The position numbers and the translations under genes are program-made. A DNA stretch of 64,000 nucleotides from CAYJDR01 sp964368965 (GTDB lineage: Bacteria; Chrysiogenota; Deferribacteres; Deferribacterales; Mucispirillaceae), in contig CAYJDR010000003.1 in NCBI GenBank assembly GCA_964368965.1, positions 1 to 64,000 of the forward strand, given 5' to 3'. Under the pieces are notes generated by a model that saw only the letters and a list, made by a program, of their open reading frames with translations, was not told the DNA's origin and did not search any database. Positions 1 through 7,003 of this stretch are shown here, piece after piece. Within the stretch, counting starts at the first letter, position 1; each line of letters starts with the position of its first letter.

Positions 1-351
1 CTTGATATTTCTATCGGTCGTCTTGACACAGTTTCACTAGGTCTTGAAGGTGTAACTATTGAGAGCTTTGAGTCTTCTCAAACAGCTATCACTAAAATAG
101 ACATGGCGCTAGAAACACTATCGTCAGCTAGAGCAACTACTGGTGCGCAAATGAACAGACTAGACTACGCGGTAAGTAGCTTAGATGTTGCTAGAGAAAA
201 CTTAACAGCATCTGAAAGCCGTATCCGTGACCTAGATATCGCTCAAGCGTCTACAGAGCTAGCAGCACAACAAGTGTTGATGCAATCTGCATCTGCGATG
301 CTTGCGCAAGCTAACCAGTTGCCATCATACGCAGCTCAGCTTATAGGATAA
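1..351 (+). CDS. fliC: flagellin, C-terminal part (5' end outside window)
   Basis: The frame is open from base 1, so this is the last 116 residues of a flagellin whose start lies upstream of the window. The protein forms the flagellar filament after export through the flagellar type III apparatus. What remains is the end of the variable region and the conserved C-terminal D1/D0 helices, including SARATTGAQMNRLDY and ESRIRDLDIA, and it ends in AAQLIG. It closely matches the last 116 residues of the complete flagellin at 1621-3951, with long stretches of identical DNA, so the two are tandem paralogues. A small gene follows at 425 after a hairpin, just as at the second flagellin. The identification is firm; only the N-terminal part is unseen. 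Confidence 0.95.
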   Translation, partial: LDISIGRLDTVSLGLEGVTIESFESSQTAITKIDMALETLSSARATTGAQMNRLDYAVSSLDVARENLTASESRIRDLDIAQASTELAAQQVLMQSASAMLAQANQLPSYAAQLIG

Positions 352-374
352 TCTTTAGCTGTACTTTGATAATA

Positions 375-400
375 GTCGCCTGCTTAATTAGGTGGGCGAC
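375..400 (+). other. hairpin between flagellin and small downstream gene
   Basis: Inverted repeat GTCGCC (375-380) and GGCGAC (395-400), not followed by a run of T. A similar GC-rich hairpin lies at the same place behind the second flagellin, and both are accompanied by the shared string CCTGCTTAA. It may protect the 3' end of the flagellin message or reduce expression of the next gene. Confidence 0.5.
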
Positions 401-424
401 ACAAAATGCTAAAGGGATTATTGT

Positions 425-748
425 ATGACGAACATAACTAAGATTACGGGGAATGTGCTCGACATTGAATCAAGAAAGCGCTCTGCAGAAGCTCCCCGAA
501 ATAAAGCAGGGCATGTTGAGTCATCGCAATCAATCCCAGCTGATAAGCATAGCGTTAGTTCTGCATCGGAAGCTCAATTTAGAGATCTACTATACGATGC
601 AAACATGCAAAGTAAAGTAAGTGCAGATATTAACCTAAAAGATATCATAGAGCAACTGAGTCATGAGTCAGCTGAGAACTTGATTGCTAAACAACCATCT
701 GAAGCGATTATTGAACTTTCAAAAATCGTTAGAACAGATAAAAATTAG
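425..748 (+). CDS. small protein downstream of flagellin (FlaG-like position), function unknown
   Basis: A 107-residue, hydrophilic protein with no signal peptide or membrane segment. It starts at ATG 425 with AAGGG about 8 bases upstream. The N-terminus (MTNITKITGN) and the C-terminal AIIELSKIVR resemble MTDIQKVTN and EMIELSILAG of the 109-residue protein behind the second flagellin, so the two are probably paralogues. The context is a flagellin followed by a hairpin and then this gene. In other bacteria small proteins such as FlaG sit beside flagellin genes, but I do not see a clear FlaG signature here. A role in filament length, secretion or flagellin handling is only inferred from position. 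Confidence 0.75.
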   Translation: MTNITKITGNVLDIESRKRSAEAPRNKAGHVESSQSIPADKHSVSSASEAQFRDLLYDANMQSKVSADINLKDIIEQLSHESAENLIAKQPSEAIIELSKIVRTDKN

Positions 749-760
749 TAAATACACACT

Positions 761-797
761 TGGGTGGTAAAGAAATTTGCCACCCATTTTAATTTTT
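761..797 (+). terminator. intrinsic terminator after the small flagellin-associated gene
   Basis: Stem TGGGTGG (761-767) paired with CCACCCA (780-786), followed by a T-rich tract at 787-797. It lies 12 bases after the stop of the 425-748 gene and probably ends the first flagellin transcript. Confidence 0.7.
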
Positions 798-800
798 ATA

Positions 801-870
801 GACTGCCGCGTCGTTGCACTCCTCGCAGTGACGTTGTGAAATTCATTGCAAGCTAAGCGACCCAGAAATA
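801..870 (-). repeat. probable copy of a dispersed intergenic repeat
   Basis: Read on the minus strand the segment contains CGTCACTGCGAGGAGTGCAA followed by CGACGCGGCAGTC. This strongly resembles the dispersed intergenic repeat of the form CGTCATTGCGAGGAGC...GCGACG..GGCAATC that I know from several unrelated bacterial genomes. It is more GC-rich than the AT-rich DNA around it. Only one copy is visible in this window, so its repeat status here rests on resemblance. Confidence 0.45.
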
Positions 871-934
871 AAAAAATATTTTCAACATTATCAATACTTT
901 TACTCAAATCTAAAAATTATTTTCATTTTTTTTC

Positions 935-961
935 TAAAGTAATCTATTTAACCGACGATAA
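935..961 (+). promoter_or_regulatory. sigma-28 (FliA) type promoter P1
   Basis: TAAA at 935-938, a spacer of exactly 15 bases, then GACGATAA at 954-961. The sigma-28 consensus is TAAA-N15-GCCGATAA, so only one base of the two boxes differs. It lies in the non-coding region between the two flagellin genes, and fliA is present at 29017. Confidence 0.7.
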
Positions 962-1023
962 CCTAACTGTGAAGGATAGAAATAAACCTCACAAATAAAA
1001 AAGGTAAGCTCGAAAAAAACTTC

Positions 1024-1051
1024 TAAAGTTTTTCTTAAAGCAAGCCGATAA
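1024..1051 (+). promoter_or_regulatory. sigma-28 (FliA) type promoter P2
   Basis: TAAAGTTT starting at 1024 and a perfect GCCGATAA at 1044-1051, with a spacer of 16 rather than 15 bases. It lies 89 bases downstream of P1. The sequences just after the two -10 boxes are also alike (CTGTGAAGGATAGAAA and ATGTGAACGGTAAAAC), so the promoters look like an imperfect tandem duplication. Confidence 0.7.
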
Positions 1052-1059
1052 GCAAAATG

Positions 1060-1215
1060 TGAACGGTAAAACTAAAAAGGTACACCACTCACATTTAATT
1101 AAAAATTTACAACTGCATATCGTTAGTGAATAAACATTATGCAGCAACAGTATGAAGGTATCAGTACAACTAGAGCCGGCATAGACTTATCAGTCTATTG
1201 TCGGCTTTTTTTATG
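1060..1215 (+). ncRNA. candidate sigma-28-driven small RNA
   Basis: Transcription from P2 would begin near 1060 and meet a strong terminator at about 1173-1215. No plausible coding frame with a ribosome binding site lies between them, so a transcript of about 155 bases (about 245 from P1) is predicted. It could be a stand-alone small RNA of the motility regulon or a prematurely ended leader of the flagellin gene at 1621. This is inference from promoter and terminator signals only. Confidence 0.35.
1173..1213 (+). terminator. intrinsic terminator without an upstream gene
   Basis: AGCCGGCATAGACT pairs with AGTCTATTGTCGGCT across a short loop (one bulge), followed by seven Ts. This is one of the best terminators in the window, yet the nearest upstream gene already has its own terminator at 761-797. 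A further hairpin, ATGCTC (1213-1218) with GAGCAT (1233-1238), follows. Confidence 0.75.
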
Positions 1216-1238
1216 CTCATTTTTACATTGGTGAGCAT

Positions 1239-1620
1239 TAAAAAAATCGGTTATCTCTAGTTTGCTTTGCAAAAAGAGCTAACGAAAGTCTTTTTTGTTC
1301 ATTTATAGCCTTGGATGAGCATGAGGGAACTAGTTAAATTTACTTTTACCAAAGTTAGTCAAATGCTAAAAAGTATTTAAGTAATAGATATTTATAAAAA
1401 TTTGAGGTGATACATCTGCAAGCAATTCATATGTGCTGAACAATCGAGGTGCGTCTAAGTTACCTAAAACTTAGAAACAGTGAAAGAACGCTTATAAAAC
1501 AAGTATTACAGTAAAATATGGCGCAAAAATTTTGACAATATAGGTGCGCCCAAAAATAAAATTAACAAAAAATAAGTTTGCACGGACGCAAACGCTTTTA
1601 AATTCACGGAGGAATTTATC
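1239..1620 (+). promoter_or_regulatory. flagellin 5' region with CsrA-like hairpin and strong ribosome binding site
   Basis: This is about 380 bases with no gene. It holds several small hairpins: around 1456-1475 (CTAAGTT/AACTTAG), at 1520-1550 (GGCGCA/TGCGCC), and at 1576-1593, where GTTTGC pairs with GCAAAC and exposes the loop ACGGAC. The ribosome binding site follows as CACGGAGGAA, with GGAGG at 1608-1612. Two ACGGA motifs, one in a hairpin loop and one over the Shine-Dalgarno, resemble the CsrA-controlled hag leader of Bacillus. No convincing sigma-28 box was found directly upstream of this gene. Confidence 0.45.
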
Positions 1621-3951
1621 ATGGCAATCTCAATCGTTAATAACTCAACAGCAATCGCATCAGGGATGCAAGTAAACAGTGCTAACAACGCATTATCTAA
1701 TACTATCAAGTCTTTATCTACAGGCTTGAGAATTAACACAGCAGCAGATGACGCATCTGGCTTAGCAGTATCTGAAAAATTACGTGGCCAAATCTCTGGT
1801 TTAGCTAAAGCAGCAACAAACGCACAAGATGCTACATCATTATTACAAACTGCAGAAGCTGCAATGGGCTCTATGACTGACGTTATACAGCGTATGCGTG
1901 AGCTAGCAGTTCAAGCAGGTAACCCAGCGTACACTACTAACGACCGTGCTGTATTACAGTTAGAGCTTGACCAATTATTAGACGAAGTTGACCGTATCTC
2001 TAACTCAACTGAGTTCAACACTAAGAAACTATTAAACGGTGATGCATCAGCAATTTGGTCTTCATCTAACAACGATATTGACGCAATCATCACTGGTACA
2101 GTTGAACCTGGTGACTACAAATTAACTTACGATATTTCACCTGGTGACAACGCAATTTACAAAACAAACATCATGGCAGTTGCTGATGACAAGCTATCTT
2201 ACCGTATGACTGCAAACGCTACAACTATCACTCAAGTATCTAACATTGAGGGTATGATGCCAACAGAAGCTATTGGTACTGCAGCATCAACTAAGCAAAC
2301 ATTGACTGTAAACGGTAGCGCAGCATACACAGCTACAGCTGGTTTAACTGGTAAAACAGGCTTTACAAGTGTTACAACAGCAACTATAAACACTATCGCA
2401 GCATCTGATGCAGCTACATCTGCAAGTGGTAACTCATACTACATCGAGTTTGAAGCTATGTCTGACCGTTCTGCAAATGGTACAGCGCAAGTACGCTTCC
2501 GTGTTACAAATGCAGAAACTGGCGAGCAATCTGACTGGATAGAAGACACTGTAAACGCTACAGGTGGTATCGCTAACGGTTCATCACACACTACATTAGC
2601 AGGTTTCAGCTCAAGTGTTGTTGAGTCTACTATGGGCTTATTTGGCACAGGAGCATTCGAAGATGGTGATAAACTATTAGTAGGCGTAAGTGGAACTCTA
2701 GGTGCTACGGCTGGTGCTGGTTCGATACAAGTTACATCAACATCTGCAACAGTTATTATTACAGCAGGTTTTACAAACAACGTATCTGAAGTGACACATA
2801 CAATATACACAGCACAAATTGATGACGCTGGTAACGTATACTATGGTAACTTAGATTTCACACTAGGTAAAGGCGCTGTTGGTAACACTGGAACTGAAGC
2901 ACAAATGCAAATATTAGGCTCTGGCGACACAGCATCTGAAAACACTTTATTAAAAGATTTAGCTGGCTTCGTTACATCTGACGGTAGAAACGTGCTTGAT
3001 AACACACAATCACTAACTATGTATGCTAACGGCAACCAAGTTACTGTATACTTAGAAGGCTCTGACACAGTTGCAGACCTTGAAAAGAAATTGACTGACG
3101 CACTTGTATACGAACTAGAAATAGGCGCAGATGACACAAACCCTAACGCAGTTGAAGTTAACAAAAACTTAGTAAACTTCATCAACACAGAGGGCGAGTC
3201 TACAATGAACTCTAGCGAAGCGATTGTTGGTACATTCTCTATCCAGTCTGCATTGCTTGGGCCAAACTCTGAAATTCGTTTCGTAGGCGACCAAAACGTA
3301 ATTAACGCACTAGGTATCTCAACTGTGCAAGAGGCGACTGACTCACAACTAAACGTTCGTGTAAACGACGCTACTAACGGTAAATACATCGGCGAGGACG
3401 TTGTTACAGATAACACACTACGCGGAATTATCGCTAACGTAGACGTAAAGATAGAGCCAGCATCTGCAGCAGATGTAAGCTGGAACACAGCAAGCAAAAC
3501 TATGGAGTTTACTTCAAAAGTTGAGTCTACAGAAGTTTACCTACACTTAACTGACAACTCAACACAAGCTGCAATCGGCGCTAACGAAGGGCAAACACTT
3601 GACCTTTCTATCGGTAGGCTTGACACAATAGGCTTAGGTATCGACGGTATCACTATCGAGAGCTTCGACTCAGCACAAAAGTCTATCACTAAGATTGACA
3701 TGGCGCTAGAAACTCTATCATCTGCAAGGGCAACTACTGGTGCTCAAATGAACAGACTAGGCTACGCAATCGAAAGCTTAGATGTGGCTAGAGAGAACTT
3801 AACAGCATCTGAAAGCCGTATCCGTGACTTAGATATCGCAGCGGCATCATCAGAGCTAGCAGCACAACAAGTGTTAATGCAATCTGCATCTGCAATGCTT
3901 GCGCAAGCTAACCAGTTGCCATCATACGCAGCACAATTAATCCAAGGTTAA
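1621..3951 (+). CDS. fliC: flagellin, 776 residues with large variable domain
   Basis: The major filament protein. Residues 1 to about 165 are the conserved N-terminal D0/D1 region, with LSTGLRINTAADDASGLAVS and IQRMRELAVQAGN. The middle 470 or so residues are a Thr/Ala/Asn-rich variable domain that will face the solvent. The last 120 residues are the C-terminal D1/D0 region with ARATTGAQMNRLGY, and the chain ends AAQLIQG. At 776 residues it is well above the usual 280-500 for flagellins, owing to the inserted outer domain. ATG 1621 has GGAGG 8 bases upstream. It is followed by a hairpin and a small paralogous protein gene, as is the flagellin at the window start. Sigma-28 control is likely from the upstream region. 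Confidence 0.97.
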   Translation: MAISIVNNSTAIASGMQVNSANNALSNTIKSLSTGLRINTAADDASGLAVSEKLRGQISGLAKAATNAQDATSLLQTAEAAMGSMTDVIQRMRELAVQAGNPAYTTNDRAVLQLELDQLLDEVDRISNSTEFNTKKLLNGDASAIWSSSNNDIDAIITGTVEPGDYKLTYDISPGDNAIYKTNIMAVADDKLSYRMTANATTITQVSNIEGMMPTEAIGTAASTKQTLTVNGSAAYTATAGLTGKTGFTSVTTATINTIAASDAATSASGNSYYIEFEAMSDRSANGTAQVRFRVTNAETGEQSDWIEDTVNATGGIANGSSHTTLAGFSSSVVESTMGLFGTGAFEDGDKLLVGVSGTLGATAGAGSIQVTSTSATVIITAGFTNNVSEVTHTIYTAQIDDAGNVYYGNLDFTLGKGAVGNTGTEAQMQILGSGDTASENTLLKDLAGFVTSDGRNVLDNTQSLTMYANGNQVTVYLEGSDTVADLEKKLTDALVYELEIGADDTNPNAVEVNKNLVNFINTEGESTMNSSEAIVGTFSIQSALLGPNSEIRFVGDQNVINALGISTVQEATDSQLNVRVNDATNGKYIGEDVVTDNTLRGIIANVDVKIEPASAADVSWNTASKTMEFTSKVESTEVYLHLTDNSTQAAIGANEGQTLDLSIGRLDTIGLGIDGITIESFDSAQKSITKIDMALETLSSARATTGAQMNRLGYAIESLDVARENLTASESRIRDLDIAAASSELAAQQVLMQSASAMLAQANQLPSYAAQLIQG

Positions 3952-3962
3952 TAACAGAAATT

Positions 3963-3982
3963 GGAGGGGCTAAAACCCCTCC
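3963..3982 (+). other. perfect GC-rich hairpin after flagellin
   Basis: GGAGGGG (3963-3969), loop CTAAAA, CCCCTCC (3976-3982), with no T tract. It lies 12 bases after the flagellin stop and before the next gene's ribosome binding site. It is likely to stabilise the flagellin mRNA 3' end or to reduce read-through. It shares CCTGCTTAA with the equivalent hairpin at 375-400. Confidence 0.6.
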
Positions 3983-4011
3983 TGCTTAACAAAGCTTCAA
4001 GGAGACGGGCT

Positions 4012-4341
4012 ATGACAGATATACAAAAGGTTACAAATGTAGACTCTAATTTGCAAGATTCTTCATACCGTCAAGCAGATAAGCAAAAACGACTAGACAG
4101 AGTTAGGGCAGAAGGCACAGCGCCAAAAAGCTTTAGCGATATTTACGATGGCAGATTATTAGGCGATTTAAATAGAAGCTCCGCAGTATTTACATTGAAA
4201 GATGTTGAGGAAGCAAGTTTGAAGTTGCAAGAGATCGTTGAGGATATGGACACAGTAGAAACTGATAACGTCGTTATTGATTACCCAGCAGGCGAGATGA
4301 TTGAACTCTCAATCCTAGCAGGTAAAAAAAGCCAAGGATAA
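4012..4341 (+). CDS. small protein downstream of flagellin, function unknown
   Basis: A 109-residue, charged protein with no signal peptide or membrane segment. I chose ATG 4012 because AAGGAG lies at 3999-4004, 7 bases upstream; a longer frame from TTG 3961 would translate through the hairpin. The ends of the protein (MTDIQKVTN and YPAGEMIELSILAG) resemble those of the 107-residue protein behind the first flagellin. The middle carries KDVEEASLKLQEIVEDMDTVE, probably helical. Position suggests a flagellum-related role, perhaps FlaG-like, but no family is recognised with confidence. Confidence 0.75.
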   Translation: MTDIQKVTNVDSNLQDSSYRQADKQKRLDRVRAEGTAPKSFSDIYDGRLLGDLNRSSAVFTLKDVEEASLKLQEIVEDMDTVETDNVVIDYPAGEMIELSILAGKKSQG

Positions 4342-4381
4342 CGAGCAAACACATAGTAAAATAAGGTTCAAAAATATAACA

Positions 4382-4408
4382 GCGGGGAAGAAATTCTCCG
4401 CTTTTTTT
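4382..4408 (+). terminator. intrinsic terminator of the second flagellin unit
   Basis: GCGGGGAA pairs with TTCTCCGC (4382-4401, one G-T pair), followed by seven Ts. It ends the flagellin plus small-protein transcript before the IclR gene. Confidence 0.85.
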
Positions 4409-4438
4409 CATAATTTCACATTGCTAACAATTTTGTGC

Positions 4439-4467
4439 TTGACAAAGTAGGTCATAACATTGATAAT
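4439..4467 (+). promoter_or_regulatory. sigma-70 promoter of the IclR gene
   Basis: TTGACA at 4439-4444, a 17-base spacer, then GATAAT at 4462-4467. The predicted start of transcription near 4475 leaves a leader of about 40 bases to the preferred ATG at 4514 but only about 12 to the ATG at 4487. Confidence 0.7.
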
Positions 4468-4513
4468 ATTGCAATAAAATATAACAATGTTTACAGTAAA
4501 TGGTAGGTGCAAT

Positions 4514-5311
4514 ATGCGTGGCGAAAAAACAAAAGTAAGGCGTGAGAAATCAGAGTATACAGTACAGGCAGTGTGTAATGCTATTGATATACTTGAGTTA
4601 CTAGGCAATTCTGAACATGAATTAGCTATCAGCGAGATAGTATCTGAGCTTAGCCTTACTAAGAGCAACGTGAATAAATTGCTTGCAAATTTAGAACGCT
4701 TCGGCTACGTTGAGCACAATAGATACACGGGCAACTTTAGGCTTGGTGTAAAAACTTTCCAAATATCTCAAACATATATGAACAAAATTAGCCTTATTGA
4801 AGTATCTCACTACGCTATGCAAGCGCTACGTGACAAACTTAACGAGTCTGTATACATCGGCGTGCTTCACGGCAACAATGTGGTGTACCTTGATGTTATC
4901 GAAACGGACGAAGCCGTTAGAGTGCTTCCAAGAACTGGTAATGTTGGCCCAGCATATGCGCTTTCTATCGGTAAGGCACAATTATCATTGCTTGATGATA
5001 GCGATATATTATCAAGGTTTGACTCTTTCAACAAATATACATCAAAAACAGTAGACTCTCCTGAAGCGTTACTTGAAGATATCAAAAAAGTACGCGAGCG
5101 TGGTTATGCACTTGACCTAGAGGAATATGAAGAGGGCGTTAATTGTATAGGTGCGCCTATCTTAAATTTCATGGGCGAAGCTATTGCGGGCATCAGTGTT
5201 TCTGCACCGTTCTCACGCATGGATATGAACCGCATAGAAAACGAAATAGTGCCAGCACTATTAGAAACTGCTAGAGAGCTATCAAGAAAATTCGGATATT
5301 TTGCTGATTAA
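4514..5311 (+). CDS. IclR-family transcriptional regulator
   Basis: A 265-residue regulator. Residues 15-75 form the winged helix-turn-helix (ISEIVSELSLTKSNVNKLLANLERFGYVE), and about 90-255 the IclR effector-binding domain, ending in GEAIAGISVSAPFSRM. ATG 4514 was preferred to ATG 4487 because GGTAGGTG lies just upstream and the promoter fits better; 4487 would add nine residues. IclR proteins usually control small-molecule degradation genes, often next door, but here the neighbours are flagellin genes and cheX, so the ligand cannot be guessed. The family call is firm and the target unknown. Confidence 0.9.
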   Translation: MRGEKTKVRREKSEYTVQAVCNAIDILELLGNSEHELAISEIVSELSLTKSNVNKLLANLERFGYVEHNRYTGNFRLGVKTFQISQTYMNKISLIEVSHYAMQALRDKLNESVYIGVLHGNNVVYLDVIETDEAVRVLPRTGNVGPAYALSIGKAQLSLLDDSDILSRFDSFNKYTSKTVDSPEALLEDIKKVRERGYALDLEEYEEGVNCIGAPILNFMGEAIAGISVSAPFSRMDMNRIENEIVPALLETARELSRKFGYFAD

Positions 5312-5317
5312 TTTTAC

Positions 5318-5339
5318 GTATCGCTTACTTGAGCGATAC
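5318..5339. terminator. hairpin between convergent IclR and cheX genes
   Basis: GTATCGC (5318-5324) and GCGATAC (5333-5339) form a perfect 7-bp stem that includes the last codons of the cheX gene on the minus strand. The T tracts are poor on both sides, so it is a weak bidirectional terminator at best. Confidence 0.35.
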
Positions 5340-5780
5340 TTCTATTGTGAACCCGCCTAGTGGGGATAGAAAGCTTACACAAATATATGGTGCGAAACTT
5401 TTGTTTGTAAACATTGGTTTCCCTTCGCCATATACGTAAGCTGGTGGAGTTAAAAGAAACTTTTGGTCTGCCAAGTCTGCCTTTATTCTACCTGTGATTA
5501 TGTTGATTATTTCACCCATAGCATCTACAACTGCGTTATCAAAAGTGGAAAAGTTTTTCTTAGACATTTGCGATGCGAACCTCACGGCAACAGGTTTGCT
5601 AAGAGAGATCGCAAAGATACCAGTATGAGAGCCTTTAGCTTCAATTAATGCCGTTACTTCATTAGATGATTCGTTTGTGTTTTTAAGAAAAACTTCACTT
5701 TTGACAGGAGCTATCGCTAACGCCGAGTTAAACGTTGTCAAAACTGAGTTTATCACAACATTTATGTTTTTAGCGTCCAT
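5325..5780 (-). CDS. cheX: CheX-type CheY-phosphate phosphatase
   Basis: A 151-residue member of the CheC/CheX/FliY family, which removes phosphate from CheY. The signature is DAMGEIINIITG near residues 86-97: the acidic residue and asparagine spaced ExxN that act in catalysis, followed 19 residues later by proline. Its length matches CheX. The start at 5780 has AGGAG about 5 bases upstream. It lies apart from the main chemotaxis cluster and reads toward the IclR gene. Because the CheZ-like protein at 33333 lacks the usual catalytic glutamine, CheX may be the main phosphatase for CheY here. Confidence 0.85.
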   Translation of the reverse strand: MDAKNINVVINSVLTTFNSALAIAPVKSEVFLKNTNESSNEVTALIEAKGSHTGIFAISLSKPVAVRFASQMSKKNFSTFDNAVVDAMGEIINIITGRIKADLADQKFLLTPPAYVYGEGKPMFTNKSFAPYICVSFLSPLGGFTIEVSLK

Positions 5781-5795
5781 AATCTCCTGTTCATG

Positions 5796-6995
5796 CTAGC
5801 ATACACTAACATCATAACCCGCCTTGTTTAAAGATATTACTATCTGTTCTATGTGTTCGTTCGATTTCGTTTCAAGCTCTAAGTTTACCCTTGAAAAGCC
5901 TATAGGTAGCCCAGCGCCGTATCTATCGTGCCTAATATTTAATATGTTTGCGCCATTGTCGGCCAGAAATTTTGTGACCGTTGCAAGCGAGCCTGGTGCA
6001 TCACGCAGGATGATTGCTACTTCCAAGAACCTGCCAGATGACGATAAACCTTTGCTAATAATGCGTGTGATCATGTTGATATCGATATTGCCACCTGATA
6101 TTAGCATCACGTTTTTCTTATTTCTATAGTCAACTTTTCTAGACATAATAGCAGCAAGTGGTGTAGCGCCAGCGCCCTCGACAACTAGTTTTGAAACCTC
6201 TAGCAACGTCAACACCGCTGCTGCGATATCGTTATCAGATACTGTGACAATCTCGTCTAAGTATTTTGAGCATATATCAAAAGTTTTATCGCCAACACTT
6301 TTAACAGATATACCTTCTGCAACAAATGAAGCGCCACTCACACGTGTTAATTTTCTGTTGCGCATAGAGGTCGCCATGCCACTAACAGACTCAGATTGCA
6401 CGCCGATAACCTTTGCTTTTGATCCACTTTCCTTTATGTATGAAAGTACGCCAGAGATTAATCCACCACCGCCAATAGGTACGATGATGTTGTCAGCATC
6501 TGGTAATTCAGCCAATATTTCTTTCGCAATAGTGCCTTGCCCTGCGATAACGTCTTCATCGTTGAATGGGTGCACATAGTATAGCCCTTCTTGTTTTGCT
6601 AGCATTTCAGCATGTGCGTTAGAATCATCAAAAGTAGAGCCGTGCAATACTACATTTGCGCCATACTTTTTCGTGTTGTTAATCTTAACAAGTGGTGTGT
6701 GTATAGGCATAACGATTGTAGCGTTGAGTGACAACGCACGGCAGCTAAATGCCACACCTTGCGCATGGTTGCCAGCAGATGCTGTTACAATGCCGTTCTT
6801 GCATTTTTCTTGATTAGTTAAGATCGCATTTAATGCACCACGAAGTTTGAACGAGCCTGTACGTTGCAAGTTCTCAAGCTTCATGTACATTTCAGCATTG
6901 AACATCTCAGTGAAGTTATGTGAGTAATATAGTCCTACGTGTTTGATGTATGGTTCAATGCGTTTACTTGCTTGTTCAATTTTTTCTATCATCAT
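5796..6995 (-). CDS. ilvA: threonine ammonia-lyase with C-terminal ACT domain
   Basis: A 399-residue PLP enzyme that converts L-threonine to 2-oxobutanoate and ammonia, the first step toward isoleucine. Lys50 in TGSFKLRGAL binds PLP; the glycine-rich phosphate loop is PIGGGGLISG. The last 75 or so residues form one ACT domain (FLEVAIILRDAPGSLATVTKFL), probably for allosteric control. The length and single ACT domain fit the shorter, catabolic-like class rather than the roughly 510-residue E. coli IlvA. AGGTG lies 5 bases before the ATG at 6995. The start lies just after the stop of the ankyrin gene, so the two are probably cotranscribed. Confidence 0.9.
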   Translation of the reverse strand: MMIEKIEQASKRIEPYIKHVGLYYSHNFTEMFNAEMYMKLENLQRTGSFKLRGALNAILTNQEKCKNGIVTASAGNHAQGVAFSCRALSLNATIVMPIHTPLVKINNTKKYGANVVLHGSTFDDSNAHAEMLAKQEGLYYVHPFNDEDVIAGQGTIAKEILAELPDADNIIVPIGGGGLISGVLSYIKESGSKAKVIGVQSESVSGMATSMRNRKLTRVSGASFVAEGISVKSVGDKTFDICSKYLDEIVTVSDNDIAAAVLTLLEVSKLVVEGAGATPLAAIMSRKVDYRNKKNVMLISGGNIDINMITRIISKGLSSSGRFLEVAIILRDAPGSLATVTKFLADNGANILNIRHDRYGAGLPIGFSRVNLELETKSNEHIEQIVISLNKAGYDVSVC

Positions 6996-7003
6996 TGTTT
7001 CAC

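Noticed and set aside
1406..1420. Possible sigma-54 promoter (GG-N10-GC) upstream of the second flagellin
   Set aside because: Only the GG and GC dinucleotides fit; the flanking bases (AGGTGA and CTGCA) match the consensus poorly, so I do not report it as a promoter.
2439..3497. Long open frames on the minus strand within the flagellin gene
   Set aside because: They result from the regular codon use of the flagellin gene and have no ribosome binding sites or recognisable protein features.
6393..6410. GCCGATAA sigma-28 -10 match inside ilvA (also at 44391 and 53450)
   Set aside because: No TAAA box at the right spacing and the sites lie inside coding sequence.
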